Position numbers and translations under genes: made by a program. A stretch of 64,000 nucleotides of DNA from Nocardia sp. NBC_00508 (lineage in GTDB: Bacteria; Actinomycetota; Actinomycetes; Mycobacteriales; Mycobacteriaceae). The notes under the pieces are model-generated. The model was not told the DNA's origin and did not search any database. It saw nothing but the letters and a program-made list of their open reading frames with translations. Numbering within the stretch: position 1 is the stretch's first letter; each line of letters begins with the position of its first letter. Shown in pieces: positions 8,515 through 18,682 of this stretch. Location: assembly GCF_036346875.1 (NCBI RefSeq), contig NZ_CP107852.1:4402001-4466000 (forward strand), in the 5' to 3' direction.

Positions 8515-9671
8515 AGGCCCAGCTCCCGTCCGATCAGCATCAGCTGCACCTCCGTCGTGCCTTCGCCGATTTCCAAGATCTTGCTGTCCCGATAGTGCCT
8601 GGCGACCGGGTACTCGTTCATGAAGCCATAGCCGCCGAAGATCTGTGTCGCGTCGCGGGCGTTGTCCATGGCGGCTTCGCTGGCCACCAGCTTCGCGATG
8701 GCCGCCTGCTTCTTGAACGGCTTGCCCGCCAGCATCAGCGCCGCGGCGTCGTAGTAGGCGGTGCGGGCGGCGTGCGCCCGCGCTTCCATTCTGGCGATCT
8801 TGAAAGCGATGGCCTGGTTGCGGCCGATGGTCTGGCCGAACGCCTCGCGCTCCTTGGCGTAGCGGACGCTCTCGTCCACGCAGCCCTGCGCGGCCCCGAC
8901 GGACAGCGCGGCGATGGCGATGCGGCCCTCGTCGAGGATGCGCAGGAAGTTCGCGTAGCCGCGGCCGCGCTCGCCGAGCAGGTTCTCCTCGGGCACGCGC
9001 ACGTCGGTGAAGCTGAGCGGATGGGTGTCGGAGGCGTTCCAGCCGACCTTGTTGTACGCGGGTTCGGCGACGAAGCCGGGGGTGTCGGTGGGCACCAGGA
9101 TGGTCGAGATCTCCTTCTTGCCGCCGGTCTGTCCCGTCACGGCGGTCACCGTGACGAGCACGGTGATGTCGGTGCCGGAATTGGTGATGAATTGCTTGCT
9201 GCCGTTGATGATCCACTCGCCGCTGTCGGCGGCCGCGGTGGTCCTGGTGCCGCCCGCGTCGCTGCCCGCGCCCGGTTCGGTCAGGCCGAACGCGGCGAGC
9301 TGGCGGCCGCTGGTCAGCTGGGGCAGCCATTCCTGCTTCTGCTTGTCGTTGCCGAATCGGTAGATCGGCATCGCGCCGAGCGAGACGCCCGCCTCCAGGG
9401 TGATGGCCACGCTCTGGTCGACCTTGCCCAGCTCTTCGAGCGCGAGGCACAGGGCGAAGTAGTCGCCGCCCATGCCGCCGTACTCCTCGGGGAACGGCAG
9501 ACCGAACAGACCCATCTCGGCCATTCCCGCGACCACCTCGTACGGGAAGGTGTGGTTCGCGTCGTGCTCGGCCGCCACCGGAGCGACCACCGACCGCGCG
9601 AAGTCACGCACGGTCAGCGCGAGATCGCGGTACTCCTCCGGCAGCGTGCCGGTGGACAGGAAGTCGGTCAT
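8511..9671 (-). CDS. Acyl-CoA dehydrogenase, probable isovaleryl-CoA dehydrogenase (FadE19-like)
   Basis: 386 residues with full acyl-CoA dehydrogenase architecture: the N-terminal helical domain, the FAD/substrate motif AFGLTEPGAGSDAGGTRT near residues 128-145, the middle beta domain (IINGSKQFITNSG), and the C-terminal helical domain with REAFGQTIGRNQAIAFK and ATQIFGGYGFMNEYPVAR. FAD-dependent alpha,beta-dehydrogenation of an acyl-CoA is certain at family level. The short branched substrate isovaleryl-CoA is inferred from synteny with Rv2500c (fadE19). The ATG overlaps the carboxylase alpha stop (ATGA), and the stop overlaps the MaoC start, so the operon is fully coupled. Confidence 0.92.
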   Translation of the reverse strand: MTDFLSTGTLPEEYRDLALTVRDFARSVVAPVAAEHDANHTFPYEVVAGMAEMGLFGLPFPEEYGGMGGDYFALCLALEELGKVDQSVAITLEAGVSLGAMPIYRFGNDKQKQEWLPQLTSGRQLAAFGLTEPGAGSDAGGTRTTAAADSGEWIINGSKQFITNSGTDITVLVTVTAVTGQTGGKKEISTILVPTDTPGFVAEPAYNKVGWNASDTHPLSFTDVRVPEENLLGERGRGYANFLRILDEGRIAIAALSVGAAQGCVDESVRYAKEREAFGQTIGRNQAIAFKIARMEARAHAARTAYYDAAALMLAGKPFKKQAAIAKLVASEAAMDNARDATQIFGGYGFMNEYPVARHYRDSKILEIGEGTTEVQLMLIGRELGL

Positions 9672-11727
9672 GTCGGGATTCCTTCTCGTTGAGCGTGTTC
9701 CGGTTCGGCTTGCGCGGCGACGACGCGCGCGAGCACCTGGTCGAGGCGCACCTGGGCGCCGGGCTCGACCAGCAGTTCGATGATCCCGGCGACCGGGGCG
9801 GTGAGGGAGTGCTCCATCTTCATCGCCTCCACGATCACCACCGGATCGCCCGCGGCGACCGCGGCGCCGGAAGCGACCGGCACCGCGATCACCGAACCCG
9901 GCATGGGACTGTGGATTTCGGCGTCGCCGACGTGTTCATCGCCGACGCGTACATTGACCTCGGCGACTTCGCGCAGCGCCGCGATGCCGGACGGTCCCGC
10001 CACCCACAGCAGACCGTCCTGCTCGGCAACCCGGAAGGTGCGCCGCAGGCCGTCCCTGGTCAGGGTGAGCACACCGGCGTAGGCGTCGTCGTCGCGACCG
10101 GTGAATGTCGCGGTGAGCGACGAGGTCGCGCCGTCGCCGACGCGCACCACACCGTCGGTGGGCGTGCCGGAGAGGTAGACGTGCTCGATCCGATCGCCGC
10201 CCGCGAGCCGGATCGGCGTGTGTGCGTGGGCGCCGATCCGCCAGCCGGACGGGACCTCCCACGGATTGCCCGCCGTCGTCGGCCAGCGCCGCAGCCAGTG
10301 CCGGACCGCCGCGGCGACGAACTCCTCATCGCCGACGGACACGGGATGGAAGTCGGCCACTCGCCGGTCCAGCAGGTCGGTGTCCAATCGCCCTGCGACG
10401 ACGTCCGGGTCGGCCAGCAGGAAGCGCAGGAACTCGATATTGCTGGTCACGCCGAGCAGCACGGTATCGGCGAGCGCCCGGTCCAGTTTCGCGAGCGCGG
10501 CGTCGCGGTCATTGGCGTGCGCGATGACCTTCGACAGCATCGGGTCGTAGTCGCTGCCGATGCGCGTGCCGATCCGCAGCCCCGAATCGACCCGGACCCC
10601 TGGGCCTTCCGGCTCGTCGAGATCCAGCACCGTGCCGCCGGTGGGCAGGAACCCGCGCCCCGGGTCCTCGGCGTACACCCTGGCCTCGATGGCGTGCCCG
10701 ACCATGCGGATGTCGTCCTGCGCCACCGCGAGCTTCTGCCCGGCCGCGACGCGGACCTGGCATTCCACCAGGTCGACGCCGGTGACCAGCTCGGTCACCG
10801 GATGCTCCACCTGGAGGCGGGTGTTCATCTCCATGAAGAAGAACTCGTCGGGCCGGTCGGCGGAGACGATGAACTCCACGGTGCCCGCGCCCACGTAGTC
10901 CACGCTGCGCGCGGTGCTGCAGGCGGCGGCGCCGATCCTGGCCCTGGTCGCCGTGTCGAGCAGCGGCGAGGGCGCCTCCTCGATCACCTTCTGGTGGCGG
11001 CGCTGCAAGCTGCATTCGCGCTCGCCCAAGTGCAGCACGTTGCCGAACTGGTCGGCGAGGATCTGCACCTCGATGTGCCGGGGCCGGGTGACGAAGCGTT
11101 CCAGGAACAGCGTGTCGTCCCCGAACGCGGCGGCGGCCTCGCGGCGCGCGCTGCGCAGGGCATCGGGCAGCCGGTCCGGATCGTCCACTCGGCGCATGCC
11201 CTTGCCTCCGCCGCCCGCGGACGGCTTGACCAGCACCGGATACCCGACCTCGGCGGCCGCGGCGATCAGCTCGTCATCGGTGAGGCCCGGCGAAGCGATG
11301 CCCGGCACCACCGGGACGCCGAACGCGGCCACGGTGTTCTTCGCGGCGATCTTGTCGCCCATCACCTCGATCGCGCGCGCGGGCGGGCCGAGGAAGACGA
11401 TGCCCGCCTCGGTCAGCGCGGCGGCGAAAGCCGCGTTCTCCGAGAGGAATCCGTAGCCGGGATGGACGGCCTGCGCGCCGGTGCGCACGGCGGCGGCCAC
11501 CACAGCGTCGATGGACAGGTAGCTCTCCCGTGCGGGGGCTGGTCCGAGGCGCACCGCGGTGTCGGCCTCGTGGACGTGTCGGGCGTCGGCGTCGGCGTCG
11601 CTGTAGACGGCCACCGAGCGAATTCCCATGGCGCGCAACGTATGAATCACGCGCACCGCGATCTCGCCGCGGTTGGCGACCAGCACGGTGTCGAACTCGA
11701 CGGGAACGGATTTGTTCAGCATCGCCA

Positions 11728-11728
<1 letters not shown>
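9668..11728 (-). CDS. accA1: Biotin-dependent acyl-CoA carboxylase alpha subunit (biotin carboxylase plus biotin carrier)
   Basis: 686 residues. The biotin carboxylase domain starts at VLVANRGEIAVRVI (about residue 15), with the ATP-grasp glycine loop KPSAGGGGKGMR near residue 170 and EMNTRLQVEHPVTE near residue 295. A linker of about 150 residues follows, then a C-terminal biotinyl domain with the carrier motif VEAMKMEHSL, whose second Lys is the biotinylation site. It is the partner of the beta subunit upstream. Order and family match Rv2501c (accA1), so the likely substrate is 3-methylcrotonyl-CoA. The start shares one base with the beta stop (TGATG); an in-frame ATG two codons later is an alternative. 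Confidence 0.93.
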
Positions 11729-13323
<1,595 letters not shown>

Positions 13324-13339
13324 CACGCCATCCTGTCGT

Positions 13340-13361
13340 CCAGTTAGTCGACGATAACTGG
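13340..13361. promoter_or_regulatory. Inverted repeat, candidate TetR (BkaR-like) operator 1
   Basis: CCAGTTA, 8-nt spacer, TAACTGG: perfect 7-bp arms, 17 bp upstream of the accD1-like start and in the divergent intergenic region with the TetR gene. The layout is as expected for a TetR operator controlling both directions. Confidence 0.6.
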
Positions 13362-13367
13362 AATTCA

Positions 13368-13385
13368 GGTTAGTCTTGGTTAACC
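13368..13385. promoter_or_regulatory. Inverted repeat, candidate TetR operator 2
   Basis: GGTTA, 8-nt spacer, TAACC. It has the same spacer length and the same GTTA/TAAC core as operator 1, with centres 26 bp apart, which suggests two sites for one regulator. It lies 31 bp before the TetR GTG. Confidence 0.5.
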
Positions 13386-13416
13386 GAGATGTCCAGATCG
13401 GCGGAAAGGACCGCGC

Positions 13417-14010
13417 GTGACCAGTGCCGAACCCGTCGCGCCCACCCGTCGCGAGCAGCTGAAGGCGCAGCGAAGGTCGCAACTGCTGGAGGCGGGCGCC
13501 CGGCTCATCGCCGACCGGGGCTTCCTCGGCATGCGCTTGGACGACTTGGGCGCCGCCGTCGGCATCAGCGGTCCCGCCGTCTACCGGCACTTCCCGAACA
13601 AGGAAGCGCTGCTGATCGAGTTGCTGGTCGGGGTGAGTCAGCGGCTGCTGGATGGCGGGAAGGCCGTGGTGGCGACGACGAATTCGGCCCAGCAGGCGCT
13701 CGCCGGGCTGGTGGACCACCACCTGGACTTCGCGTTCGGCGAGCCGGAGCTGATCCGCATCCAAGACCGCGACCTGGACAACGTGCCCGCACCGGCCCGC
13801 CGGGAGATCCGCCGCACCCAGCGCCAGTATGTGGAGATCTGGGTCGCGGTGCTGCGCGAGTTGCATCCCGAGCTACCCGAGGAGACGGCGCGGGTGCAGG
13901 CCCACGCCGCCTTCGGTCTGATCAACTCGACCCCGCACAGCGCGACCAACGCCACCGCGGTCCGGGCCCGCCCGGTGCTGCGCCGTATGGCGCTGGCCGC
14001 CTTGGGGTGA
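13417..14010 (+). CDS. bkaR: TetR-family regulator, probable repressor of the leucine-catabolism operon (BkaR-like)
   Basis: 197 residues, GTG start. The N-terminal HTH occupies residues about 20-65 (LIADRGFLGMRLDDLGAAVG, then AVYRHFPNKEALLIELL), and the C-terminal ligand domain contains GLVDHHLDFAFGEPELIRIQ. It is divergent from the carboxylase operon. In mycobacteria the TetR gene beside this operon (Rv2506, BkaR) represses branched-chain keto-acid metabolism, and position and build support the same role here. Two inverted repeats in the shared promoter are candidate operators. It converges on the SDR gene 8 bp downstream. Confidence 0.85.
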   Translation: MTSAEPVAPTRREQLKAQRRSQLLEAGARLIADRGFLGMRLDDLGAAVGISGPAVYRHFPNKEALLIELLVGVSQRLLDGGKAVVATTNSAQQALAGLVDHHLDFAFGEPELIRIQDRDLDNVPAPARREIRRTQRQYVEIWVAVLRELHPELPEETARVQAHAAFGLINSTPHSATNATAVRARPVLRRMALAALG

Positions 14011-14036
14011 GCGCGCCCTCATCGCGCGCTCCACCC
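14005..14036. terminator. Bidirectional hairpin between convergent genes
   Basis: GGGTGAGCGCG and CGCGCTCCACCC pair (one bulged base) around a 9-nt loop, giving an 11-bp stem. It overlaps the stop codons of both the TetR gene and the convergent SDR gene, so it could terminate both. There is no T-tract, as is common in actinobacteria. Confidence 0.5.
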
Positions 14037-14765
14037 GCCGTCCATCGTGTAGGACGCGCCGGTGACCATTCCCGCGTTCGGTGAGGCCAGCCAGCCCACC
14101 AGCGCCCCCACCTCGTCCGGCTCGACGAGGCGTTTGATCGCGCTCTCGGTGAGCAGGATCTTTTCCACCACTTCCTGTTCCGGCACGCCGTGTGCTCTGG
14201 CCTGGTCGGCGATCTGCTTGTCCACCAAAGGGGTTCGCACATAGCCGGGGTTGACGCAATTGCTCGTCACGCCGTGCGGGCCGCCTTCGAGTGCGGTGAC
14301 CTTCGACAGCCCCTCGAGCCCGTGCTTGGCCGTCACGTAGGCGACCTTGTACGCCGAGGCGCGCAGGCCGTGCACCGAGGAGATGTTGATGATCCGTCCC
14401 CAGCCCTGCCGGTACATATGCGGTAACGCCGCGCGCACCAAGAGAAACGGCGCCTCGACCATCAGCGTGAGCAGATCGCGGAACCGCTGGGGCGCGAAGT
14501 CCTCGATCGGGCTGATGTGCTGGACTCCGGCATTGTTCACCAGGATGTCGGCGTCGAGTTCCAGTGTTTCCAGCGACGTGACGTCGAGCAGGTCCACCGC
14601 CCAGGACGTGCCGCCGAGCTCGCGGGCCACCGCTTTGGCGCCGACGTCATCGATGTCGGCGACGGTGACCACCGCGCCGCGCGCCGCGAGCGCACGGGCG
14701 CAGGCCGCGCCGATGCCGCTCGCGCCGCCGGTGACCAGGGCCGTGCGCCCCGCGAGATCGCTCAT
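14019..14765 (-). CDS. 3-hydroxybutyrate dehydrogenase-type short-chain dehydrogenase
   Basis: 248 residues of classical SDR form: N-terminal NAD-binding TGGASGIG near residue 12, DILVNNAG near residue 75, catalytic Ser in INISSVHG, Tyr/Lys in YVTAKHG near residue 150, and NPGYVRTPLV. The stretch LRASAYKVAYVTAKHG resembles 3-hydroxybutyrate dehydrogenases, which interconvert 3-hydroxybutyrate and acetoacetate with NAD. That would feed the acetoacetate pool handled by the adjacent operon. It is probably co-transcribed with the MFS gene 67 bp upstream. Confidence 0.85.
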   Translation of the reverse strand: MSDLAGRTALVTGGASGIGAACARALAARGAVVTVADIDDVGAKAVARELGGTSWAVDLLDVTSLETLELDADILVNNAGVQHISPIEDFAPQRFRDLLTLMVEAPFLLVRAALPHMYRQGWGRIINISSVHGLRASAYKVAYVTAKHGLEGLSKVTALEGGPHGVTSNCVNPGYVRTPLVDKQIADQARAHGVPEQEVVEKILLTESAIKRLVEPDEVGALVGWLASPNAGMVTGASYTMDGGWSAR

Positions 14766-14832
14766 GACCGCGTCTCGCCTGCGCTCGACTCCGTCATCCG
14801 CGCTGTGTCGATGATTCGCTCGCCGCGCTCGC

Positions 14833-16230
14833 TCATCGGACCGTCACTTTTGCGGTTCGCACGCCGAGTTTCTCGGCGTCGGCGAGATCGATGCTTTCCA
14901 AGCTCAGGCCTTTCGTTTCGCGAGCGACGAGCACGGCGATCGCGCTGATCGCGGCCGCGCCGGCGAGGTACCACGCGATCGGCACCGCGGAGTCATAGGT
15001 GTTGAGCAGCCGGACGGCGATGATCGGCGCCAGCGACCCGGCCGCGATCGAGGTGACCTGATAGCCCAGCGACACACCGGAGTAGCGCATCCGGGTGGGG
15101 AACATCTCGGCCATGATCGCGGGCTGCCCGGCGTACATGAAGGCGTGGAAGACCAAGCCGATGATGATGGCGGACATGATCACCACGTTGTGGCCGCTGT
15201 CCATCATCGGGAAGGCGAAGAAGCCCCAGGTGCCCGCGGTCAGCGCGCCGACCAGGTAGACCGGCCGCCTGCCGAAGCGGTCGGACAGCTTGCCCACCAG
15301 CGGGATCACCCCGAAGTGCACCGCGTGCGCGGCGAGTAGCCACCACAGGATGACTTTGGTGTCGACGTGCACCTGCACCTTGAGATAGGTGATGGTGAAG
15401 GTCACCACCAGGTAGTACATGACGTTCTCGCCGAAACGCAGTCCCATCGCGGTGAGCACGCCGCGCGGGTACCGGCGCAGCACCTCGACGACGCTGAGCG
15501 AGGTCGCCTTGATCTGCTCGGCTTCCTGTTGCGCCGCGACGAAAATGGGCGCGTCGGTGATCTTCGTGCGGATGTAGTAGCCGACCAGCACCACCACCGC
15601 CGACAGCCAGAACGCTACCCGCCAGCCCCAGCTGAGGAATGCCGCGTCCGACAGCGTGGAGGTGAGCACCAGCAGCACCATCGTCGCCAGCAGGTTGCCC
15701 GCGGGCACGCCCGCCTGCGGCCAGCTCGCCCAGAAACCGCGGCTGCGGCTGGGACTGTGCTCGGCAACCAGCAGCACCGCGCCGCCCCATTCCCCGCCGA
15801 CCGCGAAACCCTGGATGAAGCGCAGGATCACCAGCAGCGCGGGCGCCCAGTAGCCGATCTGCGCGAAGGTCGGCAGGCAGCCCATCAAGAAGGTCGCGGC
15901 GCCCACCAGCACCAGGCTGAACTGGAGCAGCTTCTTGCGACCGTATTTGTCGCCGAAATGCCCGAACACGACGCCGCCGAGTGGGCGGGCGGCGAAGCCG
16001 ACGGCGTAGGTCACGAAGGCGGCGAGGATGGCGTCCAGGTCGCTGGTGTCCTTGGCGAAGAACACCTTGCTGAACACGAGCGTGGCGGCGGTGCCGTAGA
16101 GGAAGAACTCATACCACTCGACGACCGTGCCCGCCATGGACGCGGCCACTACACGCCGCAAACCGCTGGTTTCGCCTGGATCTACGCCTTTCGGCTTGGC
16201 CGGGTTCGCCCCGGCGTCGTGCACCCTCAT
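14833..16230 (-). CDS. MFS transporter of the metabolite:H+ symporter (MHS) family
   Basis: 465 residues with about 12 hydrophobic segments. MHS hallmarks are present: VVEWYEFFLYGTAA in TM1, the loop 2-3 motif GHFGDKYGRKKLL, ILRFIQGFAVGGEWGGAVLL, and the second-half loop GKLSDRFGRRPVYL. The inner-membrane protein probably imports a carboxylate by proton symport. A ketone body or related acid is suggested by the adjacent 3-hydroxybutyrate dehydrogenase, but this is inference. The ATG at 16230 has an excellent AAGGAGAAG site upstream; an upstream extension of the frame has no such support. Confidence 0.9.
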   Translation of the reverse strand: MRVHDAGANPAKPKGVDPGETSGLRRVVAASMAGTVVEWYEFFLYGTAATLVFSKVFFAKDTSDLDAILAAFVTYAVGFAARPLGGVVFGHFGDKYGRKKLLQFSLVLVGAATFLMGCLPTFAQIGYWAPALLVILRFIQGFAVGGEWGGAVLLVAEHSPSRSRGFWASWPQAGVPAGNLLATMVLLVLTSTLSDAAFLSWGWRVAFWLSAVVVLVGYYIRTKITDAPIFVAAQQEAEQIKATSLSVVEVLRRYPRGVLTAMGLRFGENVMYYLVVTFTITYLKVQVHVDTKVILWWLLAAHAVHFGVIPLVGKLSDRFGRRPVYLVGALTAGTWGFFAFPMMDSGHNVVIMSAIIIGLVFHAFMYAGQPAIMAEMFPTRMRYSGVSLGYQVTSIAAGSLAPIIAVRLLNTYDSAVPIAWYLAGAAAISAIAVLVARETKGLSLESIDLADAEKLGVRTAKVTVR

Positions 16231-16353
16231 CGCACTTCTCCTTCGTGCCCGGGGCCACACTTCGGTCTCGATGTGACGGCCCCCACAATGCTTTGGCTGA
16301 ACCGAGTATTCGTGCAGACGAATCGCGCCGCAATGACCATTAATGCAGTACGC

Positions 16354-16371
16354 ATCTGCAATCATGCAGAT
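16354..16371. promoter_or_regulatory. Inverted repeat abutting the LysR start, candidate autoregulatory operator
   Basis: ATCTGCA, ATCA, TGCAGAT: perfect 7-bp arms ending directly before the LysR ATG. A second short repeat (ATGC, 5 nt, GCAT) lies just upstream at 16343-16355. The site sits in the 141-bp divergent region between the LysR and transporter genes. Confidence 0.5.
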
Positions 16372-17298
16372 ATGAGCCCGGCTTCCGCGGGGTCCCCCCG
16401 GCGTCCCAGCGCCGATGACCTCCTCGTTCTGCTCGCGGTCGGACGATCCGGCCGCTTCGTCACCGCAGCCGAGGAACTCGGCATCAACCACACCACGATC
16501 TCACGCCGCATCGCCGCACTGGAGCAAACGCTCGGCGGCCGGGTGCTCACTCGCGTGAGCGGCGGCTGGGAGCTGACCGATCTCGGCAAGGAGGCGCTCG
16601 CCGCGGCCGAGGCGGTGGAGTCGGCGGTGAAATCGCTCGCCGCGGACGCGGGCGGCAACCGTGTGCTGGAGGGCGTGGTGCGGATCTCCGCGACCGACGG
16701 CTTCAGCGCCTACATCGCCGCGCCCGCGGCCGCCGAGGTGCGGAGGCGGCATCCGAAAATCACCGTCGAGATCGTGGCGACAACCAGGCGCGCGTCGCAG
16801 CAGCGATCAAGTCTCGACCTCGAGGTGGTGGTCGGCGAGCCGCAAGTGCACCGAGCCACCGCAATCCGCCTGGCCGACTACTGCCTCGGCCTCTACGGCT
16901 CGCGCGAATACCTGCACGAGCACGGCACCCCCGCGACGATCGACGACCTGGCCCGGCACCCGCTGGTGTACTTCATCGATTCCATGCTCCAGGTCGACGA
17001 CCTCGACCTCGCCTCCAGCTTCGCGCCCTCCATGCGCGAATCCGTCACCTCCACCAACGTTTTCGTGCACGTCGAGGCCACCCGCGCCGCCGCGGGCCTG
17101 GGCCTGCTGCCCTGCTTCATGGCCGACCGCCACGCGGACCTGGTCCGCGTCCTCGCCGATTCCGTGACGGTCACCCTCGGCTACTGGCTGGTCGCCCGCG
17201 CCGAGACCCTCCGCCGCCCAGAGGTCGCCGCCGTCGTCGCCGCGATCCGGGCCGTGATCGACGACCAGCGCGACACTCTCCTCGGCCGTCCTCGGTGA
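16372..17298 (+). CDS. LysR-family transcriptional regulator
   Basis: 308 residues. The N-terminal winged HTH (residues about 15-70) has FVTAAEELGINHTTISRRIAALEQTLG followed by the wing and linker helix, and the rest is a substrate-binding domain (LEVVVGEPQ, then GLLPCFMADRHADLVRVL). It is divergent from the transporter/dehydrogenase pair, the classical arrangement in which a LysR protein controls the neighbouring catabolic genes. No Shine-Dalgarno precedes the ATG and a palindrome ends on it, so translation may be leaderless or start elsewhere; the frame is open far upstream but that part is antisense to the transporter. Confidence 0.85.
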   Translation: MSPASAGSPRRPSADDLLVLLAVGRSGRFVTAAEELGINHTTISRRIAALEQTLGGRVLTRVSGGWELTDLGKEALAAAEAVESAVKSLAADAGGNRVLEGVVRISATDGFSAYIAAPAAAEVRRRHPKITVEIVATTRRASQQRSSLDLEVVVGEPQVHRATAIRLADYCLGLYGSREYLHEHGTPATIDDLARHPLVYFIDSMLQVDDLDLASSFAPSMRESVTSTNVFVHVEATRAAAGLGLLPCFMADRHADLVRVLADSVTVTLGYWLVARAETLRRPEVAAVVAAIRAVIDDQRDTLLGRPR

Positions 17299-17358
17299 CT
17301 TTGCCGCAGGTCGCAACCACTGTTCTTGCCACGCATCGACAGCGTCCTGAACTCTCAG

Positions 17359-17376
17359 CGGGTTCCCGGGAACCCG
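17359..17376. repeat. Perfect 18-bp palindrome in convergent intergenic region
   Basis: CGGGTTCCC followed directly by GGGAACCCG, a perfect palindrome with no loop, between the ends of the LysR gene and the convergent small gene. It could be a protein site or a weak terminator; without a loop it is a poor hairpin. Confidence 0.45.
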
Positions 17377-17449
17377 GGTTCACGGCTGGACGGGAACTGC
17401 TGTGTCGTTCGTATTCCGTGGCACTCGCTGCGGGCTACCGCGGGTGCCG

Positions 17450-17878
17450 TCATCGAGCGTGTGGATGGGGGCGCTCGATCGTGTTCCGGGTCCGAGCCCA
17501 CACCTCCTCTGCCTCGAACCGGGCGGCTTGCCACGAGTCTGCCGCGACACCGACTTGTCCGCGCCACTTCCGCATGATGTCCGTGTGCACCGGCCATCGC
17601 ACGAAACGCCGCATATCCTGCTCGGTTTCCCACACGGAGATCGAGCCGCCACGTAATTGCGAGGGCCGACCCCAGAGCCACAGGCCGACGGCGCCGTGCA
17701 TGACGGGCCAGGTACGCCCCAGCTCCATTCCGGTCTTGTAGATGAGCTGAACGTCCTCGTCGGAGGTGGCCAGAAAGTCCGTGACGCTGACGAATATCGG
17801 CCCGGAGATGTCTTGCCGTGGTCCGGCTTGCCACGGCATGAGCACAGTGCCTTCCGAAAACGGCTGGTCGCCCGTCAT
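17450..17878 (-). CDS. Small monooxygenase-like protein (dimeric alpha-beta barrel type), tentative
   Basis: 142 residues from the ATG at 17878; a GTG at 17935 would add 19 residues of less protein-like sequence. Features include FVSVTDFLATSDEDVQL, a Trp-rich centre (GLWLWGRPS, ISVWETEQDMRRFVRW) and a C-terminal KWRGQVGVAADSW. The Trp/Met pattern resembles ABM-like or spheroidene-monooxygenase-like small proteins, but I do not recognise it firmly. It is divergent from the TetR/FAD-monooxygenase operon across a perfect 22-bp palindrome, so it is probably controlled by that TetR and may act in the same oxidative process. Confidence 0.65.
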   Translation of the reverse strand: MTGDQPFSEGTVLMPWQAGPRQDISGPIFVSVTDFLATSDEDVQLIYKTGMELGRTWPVMHGAVGLWLWGRPSQLRGGSISVWETEQDMRRFVRWPVHTDIMRKWRGQVGVAADSWQAARFEAEEVWARTRNTIERPHPHAR

Positions 17879-17937
17879 GGCCGCGCCTGCTCTGCCAGGA
17901 CGATGTGAATTGGAAGAAAGACAATAAGCATGCACAG

Positions 17938-17959
17938 ATAGTACGCAGCTGCGTACTAT
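17938..17959. promoter_or_regulatory. Perfect 22-bp palindrome, candidate operator
   Basis: The half-site ATAGTACGCAG is followed directly by its exact reverse complement CTGCGTACTAT. It lies between two divergent genes, 60 bp from the ATG at 17878 and about 110 bp before the TetR start. A perfect site of this length is very unlikely by chance. Confidence 0.65.
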
Positions 17960-18037
17960 TAATCAACCGTCGAAAGTTTGCCTCCGGATGGAACATTGGA
18001 AGGGTGCATTCTCGGCCGCGCACGTGGTAACCTCAAT

Positions 18038-18063
18038 TCATTGAATGATCGTTTAGTCAATGA
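18038..18063. promoter_or_regulatory. Inverted repeat just upstream of the TetR start
   Basis: TCATTGA, 12-nt spacer, TCAATGA. The right arm ends at the Shine-Dalgarno, 8 bp before the preferred GTG start, so binding there would block transcription or translation of the TetR gene. Typical autoregulatory position. Confidence 0.5.
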
Positions 18064-18070
18064 GGTCGTG

Positions 18071-18682
18071 GTGGCAAGTCGACGAGAACAGGCTGAGTGG
18101 CGGCGCGAGCGCTTGCTCGACGCGGCGTTGGATGTGTTCGCAACGAAGGGCATCGATGGGGCCTCGGTCAAGGACATCGCGGCTGCGGCCGAGGTGACGC
18201 CGGGACTGCTGTATCACTACTTCGCCGGCAAGGAAGCGCTGGTGACCGCGTTGCTGCGGGAGCGGGGGTTCTCGCGGCAGTTGCGCGAATTGCTGGAGCA
18301 GGCGCGGGGGCTGGCGGCGGCCGAGGTCCTTCCCCGGGTGATGCGCGAGTTCGACAGCCTGCTGGCCGACAACACCAAGCTGCTCAGGCTGTTTTTCGCG
18401 GCGGGCCATTCACACGAGAACGTCCGGGTTGTGCTGGCGGAGTTCGTCGCCGAAGGCCAGACAGCGATGGCCGACTACCTGCGCTCACGCGTGGCCGCCG
18501 GGGAATTGCGCGACCACGATGTGCACACGACCGCGACTGCGCTGTTCGCGACTCTCGCCGTCGGGCGCAGCGCTGGAAACCCCGTCGATGTCGCCGAGCT
18601 GGCCGCTCTCGTGCTCCACGGACTTGTTCGACCCAATGGCGGCACGCCACCCGAAGAAGAAGGAGAGATCGCCGGTGCATGA
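18071..18682 (+). CDS. TetR-family regulator
   Basis: 203 residues from the GTG at 18071 (GAGG at 18062-18065). A TTG at 17978 would extend it, but would place the inverted repeat inside the gene. HTH near residues 15-60 (FATKGIDGASVKDIAAAAEV, then LLYHYFAGKEALVTALL); C-terminal helical ligand domain with LLRLFFAAGHSHENVRVVLAEF. The FAD-monooxygenase gene overlaps its 3' end by 8 nt, so they form an operon in which the regulator controls an oxidation or detoxification enzyme. Two palindromes upstream are candidate sites. Confidence 0.85.
   Translation: MASRREQAEWRRERLLDAALDVFATKGIDGASVKDIAAAAEVTPGLLYHYFAGKEALVTALLRERGFSRQLRELLEQARGLAAAEVLPRVMREFDSLLADNTKLLRLFFAAGHSHENVRVVLAEFVAEGQTAMADYLRSRVAAGELRDHDVHTTATALFATLAVGRSAGNPVDVAELAALVLHGLVRPNGGTPPEEEGEIAGA

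Noticed and set aside
15367..16371. LysR gene with a 335-codon N-terminal extension
   Set aside because: The frame is open, but the extension is antisense to the transporter, is low-complexity, and lies upstream of a normal LysR N-terminus.
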